Source: Marinoscillum sp. MHG1-6 (GTDB lineage Bacteria > Bacteroidota > Bacteroidia > Cytophagales > Cyclobacteriaceae). Taken from it: a DNA stretch of 64,000 bases. The first letter of the stretch is position 1; the number at the start of each line of letters is the position of its first letter. Shown here in pieces: positions 1 through 8,412 of this stretch. The stretch covers positions 1 to 64,000 of the forward strand of contig NZ_JAMZMI010000010.1 of the NCBI RefSeq assembly GCF_024714475.1. The letters are read 5' to 3'. The notes beneath the pieces were generated by a model. The model was not told the DNA's origin. It saw only the letters and a program-made list of their open reading frames with translations, and did not search any database. The position numbers were made by a program, and so were the translations under genes.

Positions 1-8
1 AAGAGTTT

Positions 9-117
<109 letters not shown>

Positions 118-126
118 TTTATTATT

Positions 127-158
127 ACCCTGATTAGTTTACTAGTCAGGGTTTTTTT
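127..158 (+). terminator. Rho-independent terminator of the rRNA operon
   Basis: ACCCTGA (127-133) pairs with TCAGGGT (145-151), with extra pairing inside the loop (TTAG/CTAG), and a run of seven T follows directly. It lies about 10 bases after the 5S rRNA and so ends the rRNA transcript. Confidence 0.85.
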
Positions 159-281
159 ATGCTTTTTTTCTGAAACGATACAATCAAGGGATCAGTCGGT
201 TTTACGGATCAAGCAAAAAAGGGATCAAGCAATATTTCTGTGGGTTGATTGTTCTTTTCATATAGCCACATTGTGAGGTGA

Positions 282-357
282 GATGATGGTGCCGAGACGC
301 ATAGTCTGCCGTAACAGGTGGGAGCGGGACGCGCAGTCAGTAAGTCGCCTGCCTGCT
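282..357 (+). pseudogene. Degenerate 5S rRNA 3' fragment with two insertions
   Basis: Three blocks match the intact 5S gene in order: GATGGT (285-290), CTGCCGTAACAGGTGGGAG (306-324, 19 of 19 identical to 83-101) and AGTAAGTCG (339-347). They are separated by two extra segments of 15 and 14 bases (291-305 and 325-338) that are absent from the intact copy and resemble each other (both hold GACGCnnAGT). The 5' half of 5S is not recognisable here. It is a remnant or rearranged copy, not a functional 5S rRNA; whether it is transcribed cannot be told, since the terminator at 127-158 lies upstream. The rest of 159-470 shows nothing else recognisable. Confidence 0.6.
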
Positions 358-470
358 GGCAAACGATCTTTAGGATACTGGTCATAACTCACTAAGAATT
401 GGAAGGTGAACGTTAACTTCGTAGCAATGTATAAAAGTGACCCGAAACTATTATTCCAAATTATAACTGA

Positions 471-2426
471 ATGAGCTTTCTAAATCCGGTTGCGTTCTGG
501 TTGTTTTCACTCTTAATTATACCGGTGATCATTCACCTTTTCAATTTCAGAAAGGCTCGTGTCGTTTATTTTTCTAATGTCAGTTTCCTAACAGAGGTCA
601 AGAGCTCAACCAACTCCAGTAATAACCTCAAAAAGTACCTCGTACTGCTTCTAAGATTACTAGCTTTTTCCGCATTGGTGTTAGCGTTGAGTCAACCAAT
701 CTTTATTGAGGACCAGCCTGAGAAAGCTAACTTCAATCAGGTAATATATCTGGATAACTCTTATAGCATGGGCCGAATGACTGATGCGGGCGGAGACTTA
801 CTTTCTTCAGGTGTAGGTATAGTTGAAAGAATTGCGGAAAAGCGACTAAAAAAAACGACCATTACCACAAATAATTTTGAAGGGCCATTAAGGCCCATTA
901 ACTCTAAAGAAGTTGGTCGGCGACTCACTGAAATCCCCTTTAGCTATGCGAATGTGACTTTTGATGCCTTATATGAAAAGGTACGCCGCGTTGCAGGAGT
1001 GGAAAGAGAGATGTATGTTATTTCTGACTTTCAGGAATCTACCCTGGGCAGTTTAAAGGAGGCGTTAGAGGATAGTCTTTGCCAATTTAATCTGGTCAAG
1101 CTCAAACCTGCTCAAAGTGGGAACATATATATTGATTCTGTAGCGCTCGAGGACGTCAGGGCTTATCGTGATGGTTTCGAGCTGAGGATTTTGATCAGTA
1201 ATATAGGAGAAGCCAAATCAGGTGTGCTGATTAAAATCGTTAATGAAGAATCGCAAATCGCCTCCTTCACAGAAGATCTGGGTGCAAACTCAAAAGAATG
1301 GATAAAAGCCGAACTACCCAATCTGTCAAGCAGGGAATGCACTATTATGATTGAAGATGCTACTTTTTCATACGACAATAAATATCACCTGGTCTTTCCG
1401 GATCAACCTAAACTCGCAGGATTTCAGTTGTACGATAATAAGCCTAATAAAGCAGTTAGTTCCGTATTTCTAAATGAAGAGTATTTTAATCTGGATATTC
1501 AATCTGTTGGGTCCGTGGACACTGAAAAACTGCAAAGTGCTGATTTTGTAATTTTAGATGGACTAAAGTCGGTACCTGACTGGATTATGGAGCGGCTTAG
1601 ATACTTTGATAAGCCTGTAGTTGTTTTTCCTGCAGAGGGTCTTCAAATCAATTCTTATGAGTCTCTTACAGGGGCTCAATTAACCATTGATTCAGAGGGA
1701 GATGAAGCTGTGATCTCTCAGAAGTCTTTGGAGCATCCCTTGTTTGGTGGTATTTTCTCTCCCTCCGATGTTAATTCGCGACTACCTAAATTCAAGCCAT
1801 ACCTCATTATTCCAAGAGGTAATGATGTGATCTTAAAATCTCAACTAAATGCTCCATTACTAACGAGGTTTGGTGATAATATATACCTGTTTGCTTCGCC
1901 TTTAATGGATAGTTATACCAATCTTCATCAGCACGCTTTATTCCTTCCTTTGATGTATGAACTAACATTAAAAAGAGAAAAGGGCTTAAAAATGGCTTTT
2001 GATATGGATAGTCATTTTCTTCCAATCAAAAAGGCCTACCAGGGCGTGGGGGAGCAATTGAGGTTGGTGTCGAAAAACGAATCGATTGTTCCGGTACTTC
2101 GTAGTATTCAGGGTGAGAGCTTTATCGAACTTCCAATCCGATTAAGTGAACCGGGGTTTTACTATTTAACCTCATGGAGAGATACTTTGGAATCATATGC
2201 GATCAATATGTCCAAAAAGGAGTCGCAACTTGAAGCAATTTCAGATGAGCAATTGAAATCATGGGAGAATGAATTCGACAATGTAAGTTTTATCTCAACT
2301 GATGCCTCCGGAGATCTGGCTGGTATTACGGGAGTTGAGGATGACATGGCTTTATGGAAATATGCATTAATTTTGGCGCTGATCTTTTTGATTGCTGAAC
2401 AAACCCTTCTGAGAATACTCAAATGA
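471..2426 (+). CDS. BatA-like membrane protein with von Willebrand-type domain
   Basis: 651 residues. The N-terminus (MSFLNPVAFW..., a short hydrophobic segment at 7-24, then FNFRKARVVYFSNVSFL) is the BatA/aerotolerance N-terminal domain common in Bacteroidota. A second membrane segment lies at about 57-76, and a MIDAS-like DxSxS (D95, S97, S99) begins a von Willebrand A-type domain. The C-terminus ends in another membrane segment (about 628-646). The bulk would face the periplasm. The family is loosely tied to envelope stress and oxygen tolerance, but the precise role is unproven. No batB-D genes are adjacent. The stop overlaps the next start (ATGA, 2423-2426), so this is the first gene of a coupled operon with the dihydroorotase homologue, DUF4199 and two glycosyltransferases. 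Confidence 0.85.
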   Translation: MSFLNPVAFWLFSLLIIPVIIHLFNFRKARVVYFSNVSFLTEVKSSTNSSNNLKKYLVLLLRLLAFSALVLALSQPIFIEDQPEKANFNQVIYLDNSYSMGRMTDAGGDLLSSGVGIVERIAEKRLKKTTITTNNFEGPLRPINSKEVGRRLTEIPFSYANVTFDALYEKVRRVAGVEREMYVISDFQESTLGSLKEALEDSLCQFNLVKLKPAQSGNIYIDSVALEDVRAYRDGFELRILISNIGEAKSGVLIKIVNEESQIASFTEDLGANSKEWIKAELPNLSSRECTIMIEDATFSYDNKYHLVFPDQPKLAGFQLYDNKPNKAVSSVFLNEEYFNLDIQSVGSVDTEKLQSADFVILDGLKSVPDWIMERLRYFDKPVVVFPAEGLQINSYESLTGAQLTIDSEGDEAVISQKSLEHPLFGGIFSPSDVNSRLPKFKPYLIIPRGNDVILKSQLNAPLLTRFGDNIYLFASPLMDSYTNLHQHALFLPLMYELTLKREKGLKMAFDMDSHFLPIKKAYQGVGEQLRLVSKNESIVPVLRSIQGESFIELPIRLSEPGFYYLTSWRDTLESYAINMSKKESQLEAISDEQLKSWENEFDNVSFISTDASGDLAGITGVEDDMALWKYALILALIFLIAEQTLLRILK

Positions 2427-3685
2427 AAATAGGACTAGCAAATGCCACCGTTTTTGACCCATCATCAAAGTTTCATTTGCAGACCGTGGATATCCTGATT
2501 GAAGATGGGATCATCAAGAAAATAGGAAAAGGTCTCAAAGGAGCTGATATCGATTTGAGTGGTAAGTGGGTGTCTCTTGGTTTTGCAGAGCTTTCGGCTA
2601 ATTTCTGTGAACCAGGAAATGAACATAAGGAAGATATTTCAAGTGGTATTGAAGTCGCTGTTTCCGGAGGATTTACGGATGTATGTGTAGCTCCGGATAC
2701 TCAGCCCGCTTTAGAGACCAAAGGAGGGATACAGTTTGTGCGCGGTAAATCTGGAAAAGTCAGTTTGTGGCCGATTGCTGCGGTGAGTGAGGAGTTGAAA
2801 GGAGAAAACTTAACGGAGATTCTGGATCTTAATCACAACGGAGCCGTAGCTTTTTCAGACGGTGTGAACCCTATTTGGAACACTGAGCTACTGCTTAAAG
2901 CTTTGCAGTATGTGCAAAAGTTTGAGGGTTTAATCATTAACAGGCCAAAGGATGTAGGGCTGAGCCGTCATGCTCACATGCATGAGGGGGCCGTGAGTAC
3001 TAGTCTTGGATTGAATGGTGAACCATCGGTTTCTGAAGAATTGACTATCCAACGTGATATTGAGATATTGAAATACGCCGGAGGAAGAATTCATTTCTCC
3101 CAGATTTCAACAGAAAAGTCGGTTGATTTAATAAAGAAGGCAAAAGCGGAGGGACTGAAAGTAACCTGTGATGTATCAATCAATCATCTGCTGTTTTCGG
3201 ATAAGGACCTTGAAACTTTCGATACGAATTATAAAGTGGACCCACCACTTAGGACTTCTAAGGACCGAAAGGCGCTTATAAAGGGATTAAAGTCTGGTGT
3301 GATTGATGCGATTTCAACCGCTCATCAGCCTCAGGACCAGGAGTGCAAAGATTTGGAATTCGATTTAGCTGATTTTGGCGCGATTGGACTACAAACTGCA
3401 TTTGCAGCTTTAAATTCAATAAAAGATGAGTTGCCTTTGGAAGTTTCCATAGAGAAAATAACCAGGGGGCCACGGACAGTGGTAGGATTGGATCAGCCGG
3501 AAATTGCTGAAGGGGCAATGGCCAAATTAGCGGTATTCGACCCAGAGGAAAAATGGACTTTTGACAAGTCAAATAATAAATCAAAATCATTCAATTCCCC
3601 TTTCGTAGGCAAGGAACTTACCGGTAAGTCCTTAGGAACTATTAATGGTAAAATTACTTCGCTGGAGATTCTTGAGCATGTTTAA
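2423..3685 (+). CDS. Dihydroorotase homologue lacking catalytic residues (PyrC'-like)
   Basis: 420 residues with the overall amidohydrolase/dihydroorotase layout, including YKVDPPLR near 270-277 and the EP motif at 63-64. Residues needed for metal binding are gone. The usual D-x-H-x-H-L-R-EPG stretch reads E-L-S-A-N-F-C-EPG (56-65), so both histidines and the substrate arginine are lost. The catalytic TDH reads T-A-H (299-301). The histidines expected near 173 and 227 are Asn and Gln. It is therefore probably not an active dihydroorotase. In some bacteria an inactive PyrC' serves as a structural partner of aspartate transcarbamoylase (known for the family; inferred here). The 4-base overlap with the BatA-like gene and 8-base overlap with the next gene imply translational coupling. 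Confidence 0.85.
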   Translation: MKIGLANATVFDPSSKFHLQTVDILIEDGIIKKIGKGLKGADIDLSGKWVSLGFAELSANFCEPGNEHKEDISSGIEVAVSGGFTDVCVAPDTQPALETKGGIQFVRGKSGKVSLWPIAAVSEELKGENLTEILDLNHNGAVAFSDGVNPIWNTELLLKALQYVQKFEGLIINRPKDVGLSRHAHMHEGAVSTSLGLNGEPSVSEELTIQRDIEILKYAGGRIHFSQISTEKSVDLIKKAKAEGLKVTCDVSINHLLFSDKDLETFDTNYKVDPPLRTSKDRKALIKGLKSGVIDAISTAHQPQDQECKDLEFDLADFGAIGLQTAFAALNSIKDELPLEVSIEKITRGPRTVVGLDQPEIAEGAMAKLAVFDPEEKWTFDKSNNKSKSFNSPFVGKELTGKSLGTINGKITSLEILEHV

Positions 3686-4187
3686 GCTTTCACTGAAATA
3701 CGCAGCCATTTGCGGGCTGTTATTATGCGTCACCTTTTTCGTATCCGACTATTTTGGAGTAAGTCCACTAACTAGTTTGGTGCATCTGGTTTTTGACCTG
3801 ATCCTCTTCGGTATTTTCATCTTTTTTGGCACCAAGGAGTTCAAGTCAGAACAAGAAAACGAGATCCTTCATTTTTGGCAGGGGATGACCGTTGGTTTCA
3901 ATATTTATTTTTTCAGCACCCTGGTTTTTGCCGTTTACCTGATGATCTATTTTCAGGTGGATACCCAACTTCTTCCTGACTATAAGGTGGATGCGATGAA
4001 ACTGTTGATGGATGGAAAGGATTTGTACATTGAACAAATGGGAGAAGAGACCTTTCAGGCTCAGGTAACTTCTATCAAAGAAGCGACTGCCGGTGGTTTG
4101 GTCTTCAAGTCGGTACTCAAGAAAATAATGGCGGGTTTCTTTATTACCCCGCTGATATCCATAATTTTAAGAAAACAACCTAAATAG
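3678..4187 (+). CDS. DUF4199 family membrane protein
   Basis: 169 residues from the ATG at 3678. I prefer this start over the in-frame GTG at 3645 because it follows a GGAG at 3663-3666, the longer N-terminus (KLLRWRFLS) is uncharacteristic, and the 8-base overlap with the dihydroorotase homologue is typical of coupled genes. Membrane segments are visible at about 7-25, 31-49, 68-90 and near the C-terminus (about 147-163). The family is widespread in Bacteroidota with no known function. It sits directly before two glycosyltransferases, so a role in envelope or glycan assembly is possible but only inferred from position. Confidence 0.8.
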   Translation: MFKLSLKYAAICGLLLCVTFFVSDYFGVSPLTSLVHLVFDLILFGIFIFFGTKEFKSEQENEILHFWQGMTVGFNIYFFSTLVFAVYLMIYFQVDTQLLPDYKVDAMKLLMDGKDLYIEQMGEETFQAQVTSIKEATAGGLVFKSVLKKIMAGFFITPLISIILRKQPK

Positions 4188-4193
4188 GGCGCA

Positions 4194-5171
4194 TTGGAAT
4201 ACTCTGAAAATTTGGACCTTTCTCTGATTATCCCGGTTTACAATGAGGACGAATCTCTGCCGGAGTTATATGACTGGATTATTCGAGTTGTGGATCAACA
4301 CAAAATCTCAACTGAGATTTTGATGATCGATGATGGAAGTACTGATAACTCCTGGTCTGTGATCTCCAATCTTCATGAAAAGGATCCACGCGTTCTAGGG
4401 GTACGGTTCAATCGTAATTATGGAAAATCAGCGGCCTTGCATATTGGCTTTAAGCAGGCTCAGGGTGCAGTAGTCATTACCATGGATGCAGATCTCCAGG
4501 ATAGTCCTGATGAAATACCCGGATTGATAAAAATGATTAATGAGGATGGCTATCATTTGGTAAGTGGTTGGAAAAAGAAGCGCCACGATCCAATTGGGAA
4601 AACACTTCCATCCAAGTTTTTCAACAAGGTAACCAGTCTTGTTTCGGGAATAAAACTTCATGATTTCAATTGTGGGCTCAAGGCTTATCAGAATGCGGTA
4701 GTTAAGAGTGTGGACCTGTACGGCGAAATGCACAGGTATATTCCACTTCTCGCCAAATGGCATGGTTATTTCAAAATCGGGGAAAAGGTTGTTGAGCATA
4801 AGGCAAGAAAATACGGAACCACAAAGTTTGGGCTGGAGCGATTCCTGAATGGGTTTTTGGATTTAATTTCTGTTAGCTTCGTTACCAGGTTCAGGAAAAA
4901 GCCAATGCATTTCTTTGGCTTGTTCGGAACGTTGTCATTTCTATTTGGGTCAGGGGTTACAGTATGGCTCATATTCGACAAATTGCACAATCAATATCAT
5001 TCGCTTCCAGTCAGGGACATTGTGGATCAGCCACTATTCTTTCTGGCTTTAGTTGCTGTGATTCTTGGAACACAGCTTTTTCTTGCAGGTTTCCTTGCTG
5101 AAATGATTATTCAGGTGAGTCCGAAAAAGAACGATTATCTCGTGAGTGAGCAACTAGGAGGTGATGCCTAA
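4194..5171 (+). CDS. Family 2 glycosyltransferase, DPM1/GtrB type
   Basis: 325 residues. A GT-A fold transferase: LSLIIPVYNEDESLPEL at the N-terminus, DDGSTDNSW for nucleotide-sugar binding, and the DADLQDSP metal motif typical of polyprenyl-phosphate mannose/glucose synthases. Two C-terminal membrane helices (about 240-262 and 280-303) place it at the inner membrane, where it most likely moves a sugar onto a polyprenyl phosphate. The start is a TTG at 4194: an in-frame TAG lies 9 bases upstream and no ATG precedes the conserved core. It follows the DUF4199 gene after 6 bases and overlaps the next glycosyltransferase by 8. Confidence 0.88.
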   Translation: MEYSENLDLSLIIPVYNEDESLPELYDWIIRVVDQHKISTEILMIDDGSTDNSWSVISNLHEKDPRVLGVRFNRNYGKSAALHIGFKQAQGAVVITMDADLQDSPDEIPGLIKMINEDGYHLVSGWKKKRHDPIGKTLPSKFFNKVTSLVSGIKLHDFNCGLKAYQNAVVKSVDLYGEMHRYIPLLAKWHGYFKIGEKVVEHKARKYGTTKFGLERFLNGFLDLISVSFVTRFRKKPMHFFGLFGTLSFLFGSGVTVWLIFDKLHNQYHSLPVRDIVDQPLFFLALVAVILGTQLFLAGFLAEMIIQVSPKKNDYLVSEQLGGDA

Positions 5172-6159
5172 GTATTCCGTTGTTATTCCCATCTACAATC
5201 GTCCTGATGAGTTGCAGGAATTGTTGGAGACGCTTACCAGACAGACTTTTTCTGATTTTGAAATTGTAGTGGTAGAAGATGGCTCCACAATTACCTCAAA
5301 GCATGTGGTAGAAGACTTTGAATCGAAGTTGGACATACATTATTATGTCAAGGAAAATGGAGGTCAGGGGTTTGCGAGGAACTATGGTTATGAACGATGC
5401 AAGGGGGACTATTACATCGTATTTGATTCAGATTGCCTGATACCGGAACACTACTTTCAAGCAGTTGATGATTTTTTAACGCACCAATCAGTTGATGCAT
5501 TTGGAGGACCGGATGCGGCACATCAATCATTCAATACCGTTCAAAAAGCTATCAGTCACTCCATGACGTCTTTGTTTACTACCGGGGGTATTCGCGGAAA
5601 CAAAAAGCACGTAGGGGAATATCATCCCAGGAGCTTCAATATGGGGATTTGTAAAAAAGTTTTTGAGGAAACCATGGGCTATTTGATACCCTTCATGGGC
5701 GAAGACCTTGAATTTAGCACCAGGATAATCAAGAAGGGATACAGCACAGCATTAATTCCGGATGCTTTCGTTTATCACAAACGTCGTACTGATTTAAGGA
5801 AATTCTATAAACAGCTCAAGTATTTTGGAAGGGCAAGGATCAACCTGACAAGATTTCATCCGGAGCAAATTTCGATCATTCACCTGTTTCCGTTGGTTTT
5901 TAGTCTTGGTTTGATCGCGTCAGTATTTGCGATTCCCATACTTCCTGAAATCGGCCTGGCAGGTGTGGGTTGCTATGCCTTCTATTTGCTATTAGTGATG
6001 GTTGAAGGCCTTTTCAAAACCAAATCGATCAAAGTGGCACTCCTTTCTCCCATTGTAACATTGATCCAATTCTTTGGATATGGATATGGTTTGGTTTACG
6101 AATGGTTTCGTAAGCTGAGAGGTATTAACCCCAATACGAAGTACATTGAATTGTATTAA
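5164..6159 (+). CDS. Family 2 glycosyltransferase
   Basis: 331 residues. YSVVIPIYNRPDELQELLETL and VVEDGS mark the GT-A nucleotide-binding half, and FDSDC (near 95) is the DxD metal site; three hydrophobic segments follow 240. The sugar donor and acceptor are unknown. The start chosen is the ATG at 5164, because the strong AGGAGG (5156-5161) would overlap a GTG start at 5161. The spacing from AGGAGG to the ATG is short. It ends the BatA-dihydroorotase-DUF4199-GT2-GT2 operon and runs tail-to-tail into the methyltransferase on the other strand, with a 4-base overlap. Confidence 0.85.
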   Translation: MPKYSVVIPIYNRPDELQELLETLTRQTFSDFEIVVVEDGSTITSKHVVEDFESKLDIHYYVKENGGQGFARNYGYERCKGDYYIVFDSDCLIPEHYFQAVDDFLTHQSVDAFGGPDAAHQSFNTVQKAISHSMTSLFTTGGIRGNKKHVGEYHPRSFNMGICKKVFEETMGYLIPFMGEDLEFSTRIIKKGYSTALIPDAFVYHKRRTDLRKFYKQLKYFGRARINLTRFHPEQISIIHLFPLVFSLGLIASVFAIPILPEIGLAGVGCYAFYLLLVMVEGLFKTKSIKVALLSPIVTLIQFFGYGYGLVYEWFRKLRGINPNTKYIELY

Positions 6160-6926
6160 GCAGGCTTTTCTACCCTGTAAATGATTTCATCAGAAGGCAA
6201 GCCATAGCGCTTTACGTCTTCTTCCGGCAACTCAAATACCAGTTTTTCTTGTTTTACAATAAAGCCTTGCGAGCGCAATCTTTCCGGGTAATCCTTTCCA
6301 AATAATCGCACATGGTCATCCTGACCAAACATTTGTTCTCTTTCCTTAGGGGATGTAATGGTAAGGTCTTCGAAAGTTTTTTCGGGAATGGGATGGAAGA
6401 GTGGAATTTGTAGTATACCCCAACCTCCTGGTTTCAGCACCCGGAGCATTTCTCGCATAGCCAGTTGGTCATCGTCCACGTGCTCCAGTACGTGATTGCA
6501 AAACACCACGTCAAAAGTATTTTCTTCGAAAGGAATTTCATGAATATCCATTTTCACTTTTGCCAATGGAGATTCAATATCCGCTGTGATGTAGTCGGTA
6601 TTGGGCAACGCTTCGAACTTGTCCATAAAGCAAAGTTCCGGAGCTACATGGAGCATTTTCTGATCCGCTGTAAAGAAATCAGTTTTTTCTTTCAGGTATA
6701 GCCAGATCAGGCGATGACGCTCCAGAGATAGACAGCTGGGGCATAAAGCGTTTGATCTTGATTCTCGTCCGTATGGAAGAAAAACACGAAAACGGGACCC
6801 GCAAACCGGGCACTCCACTTTGTTCCCTTTATAAAAAATGGCAAGAACGGCTAGTGCATGATGACTTACCAGTTGAAGGTATTTCCGAGGAATATTTCTT
6901 AAGAGAAAGCTAATAATCTTTTTCAC
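6156..6926 (-). CDS. SAM-dependent methyltransferase with N-terminal zinc ribbon
   Basis: 256 residues. CPVCG and CPSC at about 39-66 form a probable zinc ribbon. The Methyltransf_11 core follows: VFCNHVLEHV and EMLRVLKPGGWGILQIPL are the signature helix and strand of class I SAM methyltransferases. The substrate is unknown; proteins of this build often lie beside glycosyltransferases, as here, but convergent orientation argues against co-transcription. The N-terminal 30 residues are hydrophobic and basic and may touch the membrane. No terminator is visible between it and the convergent glycosyltransferase. Confidence 0.8.
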   Translation of the reverse strand: MKKIISFLLRNIPRKYLQLVSHHALAVLAIFYKGNKVECPVCGSRFRVFLPYGRESRSNALCPSCLSLERHRLIWLYLKEKTDFFTADQKMLHVAPELCFMDKFEALPNTDYITADIESPLAKVKMDIHEIPFEENTFDVVFCNHVLEHVDDDQLAMREMLRVLKPGGWGILQIPLFHPIPEKTFEDLTITSPKEREQMFGQDDHVRLFGKDYPERLRSQGFIVKQEKLVFELPEEDVKRYGLPSDEIIYRVEKPA

Positions 6927-6963
6927 AGCCTTGTATTGGGGTCAGTAAGGTCGCAAAGATATT

Positions 6964-6980
6964 TAAGATAACTTATCTTA
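6964..6980. promoter_or_regulatory. Perfect palindrome, candidate operator
   Basis: TAAGATAA-C-TTATCTTA is an exact inverted repeat with 8-base arms and a single central base. It lies 18 bases before the ATG at 6999 and 37 bases before the divergent methyltransferase start. A further half-site, TAAGAT, occurs at 6984-6989. This is a plausible repressor site for one or both genes; no regulator is identified. Confidence 0.4.
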
Positions 6981-6998
6981 GGCTAAGATTTGCTGTCT

Positions 6999-7430
6999 AT
7001 GCGAGGCTTAGTTTGGATTGGTTTGTTTATGTCTTTGATATTGATCTGTGTTCATCAAACGCATGCACAGGGGAGTACCAAAGAACGTGATTTCAGGGAT
7101 CATATGCCCACGGAAAACCTGGATCCTCGGAAAGAGGCTAACGTCCACAGAAACAGGCCTAAAAGAAGGAATATCCAATACCTCTATAAAGATGAGCCGG
7201 ATGGAACGCTGTTTGGGAATCCATGTGTACTCGAGCAAACCCGTCGAATGGGGTTTGAGTATATGCCTAATCCCAAGGGCTTACCCGGGGCAATAAATGA
7301 TGACGATCAATATTCTAATAATGTAATGGTCAATTTGAGGCTGATTGTTACACATAGCCCGTTTTGGAAGCTAATTTTGAATCGAAGAATAAAAAGGTGC
7401 CGGGAGAAGAGTGGGGACTGGACAGGTTAA
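6999..7430 (+). CDS. Hypothetical exported protein
   Basis: 143 residues from the ATG at 6999 (a TTG at 6990 is also in frame). Residues 1-24 form a signal peptide (hydrophobic core VWIGLFMSLILICV, then THAQ as the likely cleavage site), so the protein is exported to the periplasm or outer membrane. The mature part is basic, with RNRPKRRN and a C-terminal RRIKRC. I recognise no family. Two cysteines (near 77 and 134) could form a disulfide. The palindrome just upstream suggests dedicated control. It stops 9 bases before the thioesterase gene, which may be co-transcribed. Confidence 0.6.
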   Translation: MRGLVWIGLFMSLILICVHQTHAQGSTKERDFRDHMPTENLDPRKEANVHRNRPKRRNIQYLYKDEPDGTLFGNPCVLEQTRRMGFEYMPNPKGLPGAINDDDQYSNNVMVNLRLIVTHSPFWKLILNRRIKRCREKSGDWTG

Positions 7431-7439
7431 TAAACAAAT

Positions 7440-7988
7440 ATGGAAGCTTTATCAGTAGATTTTTCAAAGACAATCCTAACAGAATTGATGATCCCTTCTT
7501 ATGCCAATTTTGGAGGGAAAATTCACGGAGGAATTTTGCTTAGCCTAATGGATAAGGCGGCCTATGCCTGCGCGAGTAAGCATGCGGGCAACTATTGCGT
7601 GACTGTTTCTGTGGATCAGGTGGAGTTTTTGCAACCCGTGGAGGTGGGAGAGCTGGTCTCACTGACAGCCACTGTTCATCATGTAGGGAACTCCTCAATG
7701 GTCATCGGTATTAATGTAGCAGCTGAGAATGTCAAGACACACACGGTGAAACAGACCAATACCTGTTATTTCACTATGGTCGCCAAGGGAGATGATGACA
7801 AACCAATCCCGGTTCCTGCCTTGCAGCTTAAGACTCTGGCAGAGGTGAAAAAATTTGCCGAAGCGATTAAGCGAAAACAGGTTAAAAAGGAGGCGAATAA
7901 AGCGTTTAATGAAGCCAAAAACGCATTTATGATGGAGGAATATTATGAAATGCTTCTTGGTCAAAGGTGTATATTGGATGTGGAGTGA
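7440..7988 (+). CDS. Acyl-CoA thioesterase, hotdog fold (YciA/ACOT-like)
   Basis: 182 residues. The hotdog core is clear: NFGGKIHGGILLSLMDKAAYACA (central helix with the acidic D), then VSVDQVEFLQPVEVGELVSL and a third strand NTCYFTMVA. It is expected to hydrolyse acyl-CoA to free acid and CoA in the cytoplasm. The C-terminal extension beyond about 130 is Lys/Glu rich and helical (KKFAEAIKRKQVKKEANKAF), longer than YciA itself. Substrate chain length cannot be told from the sequence. Confidence 0.85.
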   Translation: MEALSVDFSKTILTELMIPSYANFGGKIHGGILLSLMDKAAYACASKHAGNYCVTVSVDQVEFLQPVEVGELVSLTATVHHVGNSSMVIGINVAAENVKTHTVKQTNTCYFTMVAKGDDDKPIPVPALQLKTLAEVKKFAEAIKRKQVKKEANKAFNEAKNAFMMEEYYEMLLGQRCILDVE

Positions 7989-7992
7989 AAAT

Positions 7993-8412
7993 CTAGCGGT
8001 CTTTTTTTCGAAACATAAACTTCAAACCTGACCAGTCCTGGTCCACGGCACACACTTTGACATCGACCAAACCGCCCTCAAGTCCTATTCTTCTAACATC
8101 ATTTTCGTTAAGATCCTTTTCAAGTTTCGAACTCCCCTTAGGCCAACTGATCCAAAGCGTACCCGTTTTTTGTAGGTGGTTCATTAGGGAAGGCCATTGA
8201 CTTTGTAGTTGGCTCTGGTTAGAGAAGAAAGCATGAATAAAATCAAATTCTCCTTCTGGAGAATCTGAAAAGTTGATGTCTTTAGGTAGTTCACCTAGTA
8301 GATCGAAATAATTTTTAGGGGTATTAAGGATTAAACAATTGAATCCATCTTTTAGACCAAGCTTTTTGACTAGGGGAGTGCCTGAGTATCCGGCTGTAGA
8401 ACTGGGATGCAT
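7993..8412 (-). CDS. DUF3052 family protein
   Basis: 139 residues from the ATG at 8412 (an ATG at 8469 would add 19 residues). YSGTPLVKKLGLKDG at the N-terminus, GTLWISWPKGSSK in the middle and VDVKVCAVDQDWSGLKFMFRKK at the end are the hallmarks of DUF3052, a short family with a methyltransferase-like fold and no known activity. Its start lies inside the 3' end of the J-domain gene: the two same-strand coding regions overlap by 43 bases (100 if the upstream start is used). It converges on the thioesterase with a 4-base gap. Confidence 0.8.
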   Translation of the reverse strand: MHPSSTAGYSGTPLVKKLGLKDGFNCLILNTPKNYFDLLGELPKDINFSDSPEGEFDFIHAFFSNQSQLQSQWPSLMNHLQKTGTLWISWPKGSSKLEKDLNENDVRRIGLEGGLVDVKVCAVDQDWSGLKFMFRKKDR

